A stretch of 64,000 nucleotides of DNA from Bacillus sp. Cs-700 (GTDB taxonomy: Bacteria > Bacillota > Bacilli > Bacillales > Guptibacillaceae): the NCBI RefSeq assembly GCF_011082085.1, contig NZ_CP041063.1:2480001-2544000 (forward strand). Direction: 5' to 3'. The position numbers were made by a program, and so were the translations under genes. Numbering within the stretch: position 1 is the first letter of the stretch; every line of letters begins with the position of its first letter. The notes below the pieces were generated by a model that was given only the letters and a program-made list of their open reading frames with translations, was not told the origin of the DNA and did no database searches. This document shows positions 51,173-59,710 of this stretch, one piece after another.

Positions 51173-51272
51173 CCATTGAGTAGATACCCCAAATAAAGGA
51201 TTTTATCGGTTCAAGACGAATAGGATAACTAACCAAGCCGGAGGATAGGCCGGTAAATAATGGAGGGATAGC

Positions 51273-52724
51273 ATGAGACTATTAGAAATGGATGCCCTGT
51301 CCCTGTCGAAGAAGATTTCCAGACGCGAAATTTCGTCGTACCATGCTGTTCGAACGTATATTGATCATTTAAATACGATTAACCCTATCCTGAATTGTCT
51401 TGTAGAAGATCGCTTTCATGATGCGATCGAAGAAGCAAAAAAAGCCGATTACACCCTTACGACTGGAGAAGCCAAAGGCCGATTATTCGGTGTTCCAATT
51501 AGCGTCAAAGAATGTTTCCATGTCAAAAACATGGTGACAACGGGTGGCCTGAGTTATCGAGCAGGCTTACGAGAAAAGGAAGATGCTGAAGTGGTAAAAC
51601 GCCTTCGAGCAGAAGGGGCCATCCTATTAGGAAAAACCAATACACCTGCCCTTTGTTTTTGTCAGGAAACCGATAACAAGCACTACGGTCGAACGAATAA
51701 TCCGTGGGACGTGACTAGAACCGCTGGGGGATCAAGCGGTGGAGAAGGTGCTTTAATCGCATCAGGTGGGGCCGCAGTTGGACTTGGAGCTGATATTGGC
51801 GGTTCAATTCGATTCCCGTCTCACTTTAATGGCATTGTCGGCTTTAAATCCGGCAATCGCCAGGTATCACAGGAAGGAAATTTTCCTTACATCGATAAGC
51901 CCGAGCAAGAGCGCATGCTTGGCATCGGTGCCATGAGTAAGTCCGTCCAGGATGCAAGGTTAATTAATGAGATTATTGCTCACGAACCGCCATCAGCGCG
52001 TAATCTCAATGATTTTAAGCTTGTCTATCCTGTTCCTCATCATCGCTATCCAATTAATCGAGAAACCTTTCAGTTGATTGCTAGCATCAGAGACGCATTT
52101 GATGGAGAACTTGCTGAGGAACAGGCAAACCCTCCTTTTTTTGAAGAAGCGGCTCATATGTGGCAACAAATGATGTCTGTTGACGGTGGAGCCGATATGG
52201 CCAAACTCATGTCAGATAATGAGAAAGCTAGTCCGTTCAGTGAGTTTATGAAAGAAAAACTCTTCCGAAGTTCAGATGTCCATTCTTACCTTTCCTGGGC
52301 GCTCATCGGCACAAAACTTTTTAAACCGAATCAAAAACAAATGAAACAAATTCATGCTTCACTAAAACGTGGAGATGAACTACTAGACGATTACTTGGAT
52401 GACCGCATTTTAATTATGCCTGTTTATCATTCTCCAGCACCCCTTCATGGAGAGCTATATCAAGAGCTGTTCTCCATTCGGAAAACATTTTTAAACTACA
52501 TGCCATACGTTGCTTATGCGAATGTATGGGGCCTTCCTTCTCTGACCATACCAATTGGAATGAGCAAGGAAGGGCTCCCGATTGGTGTACAGCTCGTAAG
52601 TCGGGTTGGTCATGAAGAGGCGCTCTTTCAGCTAGGTGAACAGATTGAGCAGCGCATCGGTGGTTATCAACGCTGTCAGAAACACGATTCTAAAAAAGAA
52701 GAGGTTGAGGCAGAACTCGTTTAA
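51273..52724 (+). CDS. Amidase (amidase signature family)
   Basis: Hydrolyses an amide bond by the Ser-cisSer-Lys triad. In this 483-residue protein the Lys lies in GVPISVKECFHVKNMVTTGG (about 77), the cis-Ser in AGGSSGGEGALIASGG and the nucleophile Ser in GADIGGSIRFPSHFNGIVGF. The amide substrate cannot be told. GGAGGGA precedes the ATG. It is followed by an EamA transporter 24 bp on, perhaps co-transcribed. Confidence 0.93.
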   Translation: MRLLEMDALSLSKKISRREISSYHAVRTYIDHLNTINPILNCLVEDRFHDAIEEAKKADYTLTTGEAKGRLFGVPISVKECFHVKNMVTTGGLSYRAGLREKEDAEVVKRLRAEGAILLGKTNTPALCFCQETDNKHYGRTNNPWDVTRTAGGSSGGEGALIASGGAAVGLGADIGGSIRFPSHFNGIVGFKSGNRQVSQEGNFPYIDKPEQERMLGIGAMSKSVQDARLINEIIAHEPPSARNLNDFKLVYPVPHHRYPINRETFQLIASIRDAFDGELAEEQANPPFFEEAAHMWQQMMSVDGGADMAKLMSDNEKASPFSEFMKEKLFRSSDVHSYLSWALIGTKLFKPNQKQMKQIHASLKRGDELLDDYLDDRILIMPVYHSPAPLHGELYQELFSIRKTFLNYMPYVAYANVWGLPSLTIPIGMSKEGLPIGVQLVSRVGHEEALFQLGEQIEQRIGGYQRCQKHDSKKEEVEAELV

Positions 52725-52748
52725 GTTGTCGGGAGGATTGACTACGAA

Positions 52749-53642
52749 TTGTTTACGAATCAACACACAAAGCCTTATTTTGCCATTATGATCGCTATTT
52801 TATTTATTTCCACTTCCGCTGTCATCGTAAAGCTCGCTTCAGCACCAGCTTCAGTCATAGCGATGTACCGTCTTGCTTTCGCGATTCTGATCATGTTGCC
52901 ACTTGTGCTACGAAATTATCGTGATTCATTTAGACAAATTAAAAAGTCAGATTGGGGGTTTGGTAGTCTTGCGGGCATCAGCCTCGCATTTCACTTTATC
53001 CTCTGGTTTGAGTCATTAAATTACACGTCTGTCGCAAGTTCAGTTGTTCTTGTTACACTGCAGCCACTGTTTGCCTTTATCGGAACGTATTTGTTCTTTA
53101 AAGAAAAACTCACCCTTCTAGCGATTGCTGGAGGGGTGACAGCTGTGGCAGGATCGATTGTTATAAGCTGGGGTGATTTTCGAATTAGTGGAATGGCCCT
53201 ATGGGGAGATCTTCTTGCCCTTACTGCCTGTGCAATGGTTACCGGCTACCTTCTATTTGGACAAAACATTCGCAAGCGTTTGGACCTTATTCCCTATACG
53301 TTCATTGTTTATGGAATCGCAGCACTGACGCTAATACTCTATAACATACTATTACGCTACCCTTTCTTTTCGTATCCCACTTCCGATTGGGGATACTTTC
53401 TCTTACTCGCCATCTTCCCTACGTTGCTTGGGCATTCACTCCTGAATTGGGCAGTAAAGTGGGTAAGCGTGAACGTGATTTCAATGAGCATTCTATTTGA
53501 ACCGATCGGCGCTAGTATTCTCGCGTATTTTATCCTTGGCGAGAAACTGCACACCATGCAATGGATCGGTGGCGGGATTATCATTACAGGTCTGTATCTT
53601 TTTATTAGAAGCTATAAAACTAAAAGAAAACCGAAAAAATAG
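52749..53642 (+). CDS. EamA family transporter (DMT superfamily)
   Basis: A 297-residue protein with ten transmembrane helices in two EamA repeats; LVTLQPLFAFIGTYLFFKEK ends repeat 1 and ISMSILFEPIGASILAYFIL ends repeat 2. The start is TTG (52749) with GGGAGGA 11 bases upstream. Exports or imports small metabolites; substrate unknown. A long GC-rich terminator follows. Confidence 0.88.
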   Translation: MFTNQHTKPYFAIMIAILFISTSAVIVKLASAPASVIAMYRLAFAILIMLPLVLRNYRDSFRQIKKSDWGFGSLAGISLAFHFILWFESLNYTSVASSVVLVTLQPLFAFIGTYLFFKEKLTLLAIAGGVTAVAGSIVISWGDFRISGMALWGDLLALTACAMVTGYLLFGQNIRKRLDLIPYTFIVYGIAALTLILYNILLRYPFFSYPTSDWGYFLLLAIFPTLLGHSLLNWAVKWVSVNVISMSILFEPIGASILAYFILGEKLHTMQWIGGGIIITGLYLFIRSYKTKRKPKK

Positions 53643-53675
53643 CCAGGCGCGCCCCTCTTGGGCGCGCCTGGCTAT
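53639..53675. terminator. Strong bidirectional terminator
   Basis: ATAGCCAGGCGCGCCC / GGGCGCGCCTGGCTAT, a 16-bp perfect stem with loop CTCTT, between convergent genes. Confidence 0.9.
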
Positions 53676-53710
53676 TTCGACATCATTCGAGCTAAAGCGG
53701 GCAGTGCCTG

Positions 53711-54445
53711 TCACCGCGCCTTTGGACACGTCTTACAGCATGCGCCGCCTTCTGAGATTTGATCATACAAGCAGCACGTGCGGCGGAAGCGGATTGGTCC
53801 GTCATCTCGCTCTACTTTCTCTGAATAATACGGCATGAACGGGTTCGCACCGCACGTAAAACTTGTGCAGTTAAACTCTTTCAGCAGGTAATGAAAGTCT
53901 TCTTTCGCTCGACTTACCTGCTCCCCATTCCCTTCGGATGGAATGAGTGTTTCATAGACCCAAAAAAGGTAAATCGCCGCATTCTCCCAAAGAATCGCTG
54001 CGGATAGTTTCGTTGCTTTCACCATCGTTTCTACGAATGGAGCAAGGTTCTCATTAATGAGCTTATTCGCAAGCTCTGCTCTAATGTCCGCCCGCTCCTT
54101 TTCACTTCTCTTCAACGAATTTGGGATCGTTCCCTGCATTACCCCCGCCTGCGTATTCATGGCAACCTCCAGCTCATCAGGTCCGGCAAGGATCGGTTTA
54201 TCCCACATCGTAAAGGCGTATAGAATCGGAGCAAGTGTCATAAACCCATATCGCTTCATGAACTGTGACCCTGCGACAATCACCGATGGAAAATGGCCTT
54301 CTGACACAAGCCGTTCAAGTAACGCTTTTAACTGTTCGGAATCCAAAAGTTGTTGAGCAGTGTGTTCCCCTTTTCCACCAAACGTAAGGCGCAGTTGCTC
54401 TAACTTCTCTTTCTCCTCTCTGCTAAATACCAGTTGCTCTTGCAC
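53711..54445 (-). CDS. FhuF-like ferric-siderophore reductase
   Basis: A 244-residue protein of the siderophore-iron reductase type. The C-terminus has the [2Fe-2S] cysteines in RRTCCLYDQISEGGACCKTC (C-C-x9-C-C-x2-C), the FhuF hallmark; the rest is the FhuF/IucA-C-like fold. I choose the GTG at 54443-54445, 10 bases after GGGAGG; the longer frame runs through the ATPase gene. It is the last gene of the siderophore uptake operon and probably releases iron inside the cell. Confidence 0.85.
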   Translation of the reverse strand: MQEQLVFSREEKEKLEQLRLTFGGKGEHTAQQLLDSEQLKALLERLVSEGHFPSVIVAGSQFMKRYGFMTLAPILYAFTMWDKPILAGPDELEVAMNTQAGVMQGTIPNSLKRSEKERADIRAELANKLINENLAPFVETMVKATKLSAAILWENAAIYLFWVYETLIPSEGNGEQVSRAKEDFHYLLKEFNCTSFTCGANPFMPYYSEKVERDDGPIRFRRTCCLYDQISEGGACCKTCPKAR

Positions 54446-55238
54446 GATGGACCTTCCTCCCTTTACCATGTGGCACACAAAGCGGCGTCCCAAATAATGG
54501 ATCTTCAATAATGTCACACTGAAGGCCAAATACACGCTCCACAAGATCAACATTTACAATGTCTTCAGGTTTCCCCTGGTCATAGATTCCTTTATCTTTT
54601 ACAGCAATAACATGATCCGCATAGCGACACGCCAGATTTAAATCGTGCAGCACCATCAAAATTGTCCGGTTATCTTCTTTATTTAATTCAAAAAGTAAAT
54701 CGAGCACTTCTACTTGATGTGCGAGGTCGAGATATGTTGTCGGTTCATCTAGCAAAATAATGTCCGTATCTTGAGCCAGGGTAAGGGCAATCCACGCACG
54801 CTGACGCTGGCCTCCGGATAGTGAATCGACATCGCGTTCTGCAAAGTCTTCCATATGCGTCGCCTTAAGTGCTTTTTGCACAGCGGCTTCATCTTCCTCT
54901 GACCACTGACTGAACCAGGATTGATACGGATAACGACCCTGTTTCACGAGCTGTAGAACCGTCAGTCCTTCAGGGGCGACAGGGGATTGGGGAAGAATGG
55001 CCATTTTCCGGGCAATTTCTTTCGTTGGCTTATTTGAGATCGCCTCTCCATCCAGAACGATGCCACCTGAATGCGGCTTTAAAAGACGGGCAAGACTTCG
55101 TAAAAGCGTTGATTTTCCGCAGCCATTCCCACCAATTAAAACGCTCATCTCTCCTTTTGGGATGAGTAAGTTCAGCTGATCTATGACCGTTTGTTCTCCA
55201 TATCCAAGCGTTAAATCTTTCGTTTGCAATGCGTACAT
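54423..55238 (-). CDS. Iron-siderophore ABC transporter ATP-binding protein
   Basis: A 271-residue ATPase of the FecE/FhuC type: Walker A GGNGCGKSTLLR near residue 36, signature LSGGQRQRAWIALTLAQDTD, Walker B IILLDEPTTYLDLAHQVEVL and the His switch VLHDLNLACRYADH. It drives the permease pair upstream. It starts 12 bp after the permease stop and overlaps the FhuF-like gene. Confidence 0.96.
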   Translation of the reverse strand: MYALQTKDLTLGYGEQTVIDQLNLLIPKGEMSVLIGGNGCGKSTLLRSLARLLKPHSGGIVLDGEAISNKPTKEIARKMAILPQSPVAPEGLTVLQLVKQGRYPYQSWFSQWSEEDEAAVQKALKATHMEDFAERDVDSLSGGQRQRAWIALTLAQDTDIILLDEPTTYLDLAHQVEVLDLLFELNKEDNRTILMVLHDLNLACRYADHVIAVKDKGIYDQGKPEDIVNVDLVERVFGLQCDIIEDPLFGTPLCVPHGKGRKVHRARATGI

Positions 55239-55250
55239 GCCGCCACCTCC

Positions 55251-56300
55251 TTATTTGTTTCTCGAACGATACAATAAATAGATAAAATACGGTGCGCCAA
55301 TCGCTGCCGTAAACACACCTGCAGGAACTTCAAGCGGTGAAAAAAGCGTGCGTCCAATTAAGTCTGCGATCATGACAAGCATGCTGCCGACAAGGGCTGA
55401 AACAGGAACAAGCACACCAAAAGAAGAGCCCACTAACTTTCTTGCAATATGAGGTGCCATTAAGCCAACAAAGCCAACGCCACCTGCGAAGGCGACAGCC
55501 CCTCCCGCAAGTGCCGTACTGATTAAAAGGAGAACGATGCGGTCTTTTAAAAGCATAGCGCCTGCTCCTTTTGCCACATCGTCGCCAAGCTCTTGCAAGT
55601 TCACTCTTCTAGAGTAAACCATGAGCAGAATCATCAGGATGACAACCCACGGTAAGAGCGTAAGCACATCCTGTCCATTCGTTCCATGAACGCTCCCCGT
55701 AATCCAAATATTCGCATCAGATGCTCGATAAATTGGTCCAACGATCATTAATAGCGTTGTTAGTGCTTGCAGTAACGCCGTTAAGCCAATTCCAATCAGG
55801 ACTAATCGAATGGGTGAAATGCCGTTTTTCCAGGATAAAATAAATACGAGAAAACCTGCTAAAACCGCTCCAGTAAAGGATGCAAGCGGCATCCACTGAA
55901 TGCTGACTGTTAGCGCATTCGCCTTATCACTAAACACTGTTAAAAAGCCAATTGTCGCAAGCGCGCCGCCCCAAGTGATACCGAGAATATCAGGCGAAGC
56001 AAGCGGATTTCGAATCATCCCCTGTAGGATCGCTCCTGACACGGCAAGAGCAGCTCCTGCTAAAATCGCCATGGCAATCCTCGGGAAGCGAAACTGTTTT
56101 ACGACAAGCTTATTCATTTCATCACCATACCCAAACAGCGCCTTAACCACTTGGTCTGGTGTCATAAAAATCTCGCCAAGACCGATACTAAGGAGCGCAG
56201 TTACGATGACCGCACCAACGAGTCCAGCGATCACCCATAATGCACGTCGATCGAGTAAAAAAGAAATAGCTTTCATTCGAAAGGAAGTGTATTTCATCAT
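55251..56300 (-). CDS. Iron-siderophore ABC transporter permease (FecCD family), second
   Basis: A 349-residue permease with about ten helices: RFPRIAMAILAGAALAVSGA and ILQGMIRNPLASPDILGIT, GGVGFVGLMAPHIARKLVGS and the C-terminal EVPAGVFTAAIGAPYFIYLL are the FecCD signature. It overlaps the first permease gene by 4 bp and works as its partner. Confidence 0.95.
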   Translation of the reverse strand: MMKYTSFRMKAISFLLDRRALWVIAGLVGAVIVTALLSIGLGEIFMTPDQVVKALFGYGDEMNKLVVKQFRFPRIAMAILAGAALAVSGAILQGMIRNPLASPDILGITWGGALATIGFLTVFSDKANALTVSIQWMPLASFTGAVLAGFLVFILSWKNGISPIRLVLIGIGLTALLQALTTLLMIVGPIYRASDANIWITGSVHGTNGQDVLTLLPWVVILMILLMVYSRRVNLQELGDDVAKGAGAMLLKDRIVLLLISTALAGGAVAFAGGVGFVGLMAPHIARKLVGSSFGVLVPVSALVGSMLVMIADLIGRTLFSPLEVPAGVFTAAIGAPYFIYLLYRSRNK

Positions 56301-57307
56301 AGCTGTTTAAACTCCCTTCGAGCAATATATATAAAGAACGGTGTACCGATCACAGCTGTTAATACGCCAACAGGCGCTTCAAGCGGCAAAATAACATAAC
56401 GCGCCGCAATGTCTGCAGATAGCAGTAGGATTGCGCCTAATATCGCACTGTAGGGAATGACCCAGCGGTAATCCGGGCCAGTAAAAAAGCGAGCCACGTG
56501 CGGCACCACAATGCCGATAAATCCAATCGGCCCTGCTACGGCTACAGAACCGCCTGCAAGAAATACAATAAAAAGTGCAGCACCCGCTTTTACAAGAAGC
56601 GTACGTTGGCCTAGCCCTTTTGCGACATCTTCTCCGATAACGAGCGTATTAATTTTTGTACTGATAAGAAGCGCACCAACTAAACCGATTCCAATATACG
56701 GGAGCACCGAATAAAGCATCGCTAGACTACGTCCTTCAATAGACCCAGCAAGCCAAAAGAGAACGTCTTCAAGAGCCTTCTCATTTAAAACGAGCATACC
56801 TTGCGTTAACGAGGAGAACATCGCTGCCATCGCTGCACCAGCAAGCGTCAGCTTCATCGGCGTAAGTCCTTCTCTTCCAAGTGAGCCAAGTACATAAACG
56901 AGGATTGAGGCAAATGCCGCTCCAAGAAACGCTAACCAGCTAAACGTCGTAAGTGAGGAAACGGAAAAGAACGTAACGGCAATCACAATGACAAAACTCG
57001 CCCCTGCATTTACGCCTAGTATCGATGGTGATGCGAGAGGGTTACGTGTAATTGCCTGCATAAGCGCTCCCGCAACAGCGAGACTTGCACCTACAGCGGC
57101 CCCAATTAACGCTCTCGGAACGCGATTTTCAATAATAATAATATGTGCATTGCTTCCATCGAATTGCGTAAACGCCCGCCAAGCCGTTGCCCATGTAATA
57201 CTCGTTAGTCCATAAACAACGCTTGCCACCATCAACATCATGACAAGAAAGAAGCCAATCACAATCCCGAACCATTTTCTATTTACTGAATGCAATTTAT
57301 GTGTCAT
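56297..57307 (-). CDS. Iron-siderophore ABC transporter permease (FecCD family), first
   Basis: A 336-residue permease with RVPRALIGAAVGASLAVAGA, LMQAITRNPLASPSILGVNA, GPIGFIGIVVPHVARFFTGP and EAPVGVLTAVIGTPFFIYIA. It is the first gene of the minus-strand operon permease-permease-ATPase-FhuF-like. A promoter TTGACA-N17-TACACT (57341-57369) lies upstream, next to a Fur box. Confidence 0.95.
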   Translation of the reverse strand: MTHKLHSVNRKWFGIVIGFFLVMMLMVASVVYGLTSITWATAWRAFTQFDGSNAHIIIIENRVPRALIGAAVGASLAVAGALMQAITRNPLASPSILGVNAGASFVIVIAVTFFSVSSLTTFSWLAFLGAAFASILVYVLGSLGREGLTPMKLTLAGAAMAAMFSSLTQGMLVLNEKALEDVLFWLAGSIEGRSLAMLYSVLPYIGIGLVGALLISTKINTLVIGEDVAKGLGQRTLLVKAGAALFIVFLAGGSVAVAGPIGFIGIVVPHVARFFTGPDYRWVIPYSAILGAILLLSADIAARYVILPLEAPVGVLTAVIGTPFFIYIARREFKQL

Positions 57308-57340
57308 AAAGGTTAATCCCTTTCTTCATCATCCTTTATA

Positions 57341-57369
57341 AGTGTAAAAAAAGAATGAAAACGTGTCAA
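57341..57369 (-). promoter_or_regulatory. Sigma-A promoter of the siderophore permease operon
   Basis: Minus strand TTGACA (57364-57369), 17 bases, TACACT (57341-57346). The Fur-type palindrome at 57376-57390 lies directly upstream. Confidence 0.65.
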
Positions 57370-57375
57370 TGAATT

Positions 57376-57390
57376 TGAGAATCAATCTCA
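57376..57390. promoter_or_regulatory. Fur box between divergent siderophore transport promoters
   Basis: TGAGAATCAATCTCA, a 7-1-7 palindrome close to TGATAATNATTATCA. It lies between the -35 boxes of the divergent promoters, placed to repress both when iron is plentiful. Confidence 0.75.
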
Positions 57391-57398
57391 TTTAACTA

Positions 57399-57427
57399 TT
57401 GACTCTTGTGTGACAATTCAGTATGAT
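57399..57427 (+). promoter_or_regulatory. Sigma-A promoter of the siderophore-binding protein gene
   Basis: TTGACT (57399-57404), 17 bases, TATGAT (57422-57427), flanked by two Fur-type sites. Confidence 0.7.
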
Positions 57428-57438
57428 TACATCGTAAA

Positions 57439-57453
57439 TGAAAACGATTATCA
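57439..57453. promoter_or_regulatory. Second Fur box, downstream of the binding protein promoter
   Basis: TGAAAACGATTATCA, 7-1-7 layout with a good right half (ATTATCA) and weaker left half; overlaps the likely transcript start. Confidence 0.6.
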
Positions 57454-57473
57454 CTAATAAGGAGGAAATACAT

Positions 57474-58430
57474 ATGTTCAAAAAAAGTTGGCTCATCGTT
57501 TGCCTTGCAGCATTTATGATTCTAGCTGCTTGTGGAACGAACGGAAATAATGAAAATAGCAGCTCAGGTGACAAAAAGGAAGAGGAAACAACCCGAACAG
57601 TCAAGCACGCGATGGGGGAAACAGAAGTTCCAGAGAATCCTGAAAAAGTTGTTATTTTAACAAATGAAGGAACGGAAGCTTTACTTGCTATGGATGTAAA
57701 ACCTGTCGGCGCAGTGCAATCATGGCTCGGTGATCCGTGGTACGATCATATTTCTGACGACATGAAAGACGTTGAAGTTGTCGGAACGGAAAGTGAAGTA
57801 AACCTTGAGGCTGTTGCTGCACTAAAACCTGATCTCATTATCGGAAATAAGCTTCGTCAGGAAGACATTTATGATCAGCTTAGCGCAATTGCTCCAACGG
57901 TTTATTCCGAAACGTTAAAAGGTGACTGGCAAGAGAACTTTGAATTTTATGCCAAAGCACTAAACAAAGAAGATAAAGGCGAAGAAGTAATGAGCGCCTA
58001 TAGTGATCGCATTGATTCAATGAGCGAGGAGCTTGGTGATCAGCTAGACAAAAAGGTCTCCGTTGTACGTTTCCTAGCTGGCCAAACGAGAATTTACTAC
58101 AAAGACTCTTTCTCAGGGGTTATTCTTGAGCAGCTTGGCTTTGCTCGTCCAGAATCTCAGCAAAAAGAAGATTTCGCTGAAGAAGTAACAAAAGAACGCA
58201 TCCCAGAAATGGATGGCGACGTCCTCTTCTACTTCACATATGAAGCTGGAGACGGTGAAGCGAATTCCACTGCTGAAGAATGGACGAATGATCCGCTTTG
58301 GAACAATCTACAGGTTGTAAAAGACGGAAATGTTCATGAAGTAAGTGATGCAATTTGGAATACGTCTGGTGGCGTACTTTCCGCTAACTTGATGCTTGAT
58401 GATATCAAAGACGTCTTTTTAGGTGAATAG
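57474..58430 (+). CDS. Iron-siderophore ABC transporter substrate-binding lipoprotein
   Basis: The outer receptor for a ferric siderophore. Start at MFKKSWLIVCLAAFMILAAC (ATG 57474) with AAGGAGG 8 bases upstream; 318 residues. It has a lipobox LAAC, a Ser/Gly/Glu linker, then the class III binding fold with NPEKVVILTNEGTEALLAMD and VNLEAVAALKPDLIIG. It stands divergent from its permease operon under Fur-type control. The siderophore cannot be named. Confidence 0.95.
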   Translation: MFKKSWLIVCLAAFMILAACGTNGNNENSSSGDKKEEETTRTVKHAMGETEVPENPEKVVILTNEGTEALLAMDVKPVGAVQSWLGDPWYDHISDDMKDVEVVGTESEVNLEAVAALKPDLIIGNKLRQEDIYDQLSAIAPTVYSETLKGDWQENFEFYAKALNKEDKGEEVMSAYSDRIDSMSEELGDQLDKKVSVVRFLAGQTRIYYKDSFSGVILEQLGFARPESQQKEDFAEEVTKERIPEMDGDVLFYFTYEAGDGEANSTAEEWTNDPLWNNLQVVKDGNVHEVSDAIWNTSGGVLSANLMLDDIKDVFLGE

Positions 58431-58440
58431 GATGTAATGA

Positions 58441-58468
58441 AAGCTCGGCCAATGCCGGGCTTTTTTTG
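58441..58468 (+). terminator. Terminator after the siderophore-binding protein gene
   Basis: AAAGCTCGGC / GCCGGGCTTT stem (one G-U pair) with a run of seven T. Confidence 0.85.
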
Positions 58469-58591
58469 ATTATCCTTTCACAAATAAGGGAATTGGTTTA
58501 GGAGATGGTTTTCTTTTCGTAAGAAAGTGGCAAGAAGACAGGTTCTCATCAGGTATACTAATAGAAAGACATATAAGGAGGGGATAAATCG

Positions 58592-59509
58592 ATGCCTAAT
58601 GTCTGGACGCATATTTTATTCGGTGAAGAAGCTGCGATGGAAGCCGGCATATGGAACACGATCAAAGGTGACCTGCCTTTCTTTCGACTTGGTGCTCAGG
58701 GACCTGACCCTTTCTTTTACCATAATTTCTGGCCGTGGAAAAAAAATAAGCCGGTGCAGGAAGTTGGTTCTGCTCTTCATCAAGATCATTGCGGCCCATT
58801 CCTCATGGAAATGATTGAATACGGAAAGCAAGATGATCCGATGCTGCGAGCTTATATTCTTGGCTTTGTGACACATCATATTCTGGATCGAAACACTCAC
58901 CCCTATATCCACTACCGTTCTGGTCTTGAAGGCAACAGACATCAGCAGCTTGAAATCATTATTGATACCATTTTGATGAAAGAATATAAAGATGTGGAAA
59001 CTTGGAAAACCCCCGTCTATCAAGAGATTCAAATTGGAAAATCACTCTATCCTCCCATTGAACTGATGCTTTATGAATGTATTCAATCCTTTTATCCTGA
59101 GACAGCTGAACGCATGCCAGAGGATTACATTAACCAATCTTACCGCGATATGGTGCTCGCGCTCAAACTATTATTTGACCCGCACGGCTGGAAAAATCAG
59201 CTTTTAAAGAAACAAGTCTCCTCTTTTTCCTATCGAAAACAAATCGGTGATGAAGATTATTTAAATCGAGAAGGAACACCATGGATTCACCCTGCAGTGA
59301 AAGACGAGGAATCAACTGCAACTTTTGAAGAGCTGCTTGAGCAAGCTAAAGAAGAAGCAACGAACATCCTCCCTCTCATCCATGACTACTGGCACAACGA
59401 AGAAGATTGTATGACTGAATTGAAAACACAAATTGGCAACCGCTCGTATGACACAGGGAAAGATAGCACCCTTCCACTTGAATTAAAACACTTCAATCCA
59501 ATTTTGTAA
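58592..59509 (+). CDS. Zinc-dependent phospholipase C family protein
   Basis: A 305-residue protein with the family pattern of His and Asp metal ligands: MPNVWTHILFGEEAAMEAG at the start (His 7), LGAQGPDPFFYHN, AYILGFVTHHILDRNTHPYI and HYRSGLEGNRHQQLEIIID. No signal peptide, so it likely acts in the cytoplasm; substrate not known. AAGGAGG precedes the ATG. Confidence 0.85.
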   Translation: MPNVWTHILFGEEAAMEAGIWNTIKGDLPFFRLGAQGPDPFFYHNFWPWKKNKPVQEVGSALHQDHCGPFLMEMIEYGKQDDPMLRAYILGFVTHHILDRNTHPYIHYRSGLEGNRHQQLEIIIDTILMKEYKDVETWKTPVYQEIQIGKSLYPPIELMLYECIQSFYPETAERMPEDYINQSYRDMVLALKLLFDPHGWKNQLLKKQVSSFSYRKQIGDEDYLNREGTPWIHPAVKDEESTATFEELLEQAKEEATNILPLIHDYWHNEEDCMTELKTQIGNRSYDTGKDSTLPLELKHFNPIL

Positions 59510-59522
59510 GGGGTTACATGAT

Positions 59523-59563
59523 AAAAAAAGGCTCAGAGCAGCTGAATGTGCTGCTCTGAGCCT
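59523..59563 (-). terminator. Terminator reading on the minus strand, behind the repeat array
   Basis: AGGCTCAGAGCAGC / GCTGCTCTGAGCCT stem (59529-59563) with U-run on the minus strand (59523-59529). It lies about 150 bp after the MFS gene end, so the repeat array between would be transcribed. Confidence 0.85.
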
Positions 59564-59607
59564 CATTTGTGGGCCATGTTGCTGACTTTTACGTTCAAAA
59601 ATCGGGG

Positions 59608-59699
59608 AATTCCGAGATTTTCTTGATAATTCCGCGATATTTCATTTTTTTCCGCGAAAATGACGCTTAATTCCGCGAATTGAAGATTAATTCCGCGAT
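59608..59699. repeat. Five ATTCCGCGA-type repeats with a 20-21 bp period
   Basis: TTCCGAGA at 59610 and TTCCGCGA at 59630, 59650, 59671 and 59691: spacing 20, 20, 21, 20. Most copies are preceded by AA or TAA; spacers between the units differ. The array fills the gap between the MFS stop codon and the minus-strand terminator. I do not know its function. Confidence 0.8.
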
Positions 59700-59710
59700 T
59701 CCATCAACCC

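Noticed and set aside
53695-53720. GTGCCTGTCACCGC as another copy of the GGGGTCAGG repeat
   Set aside because: Only a short partial likeness; it overlaps the end of the FhuF-like gene, so I did not count it as a repeat.
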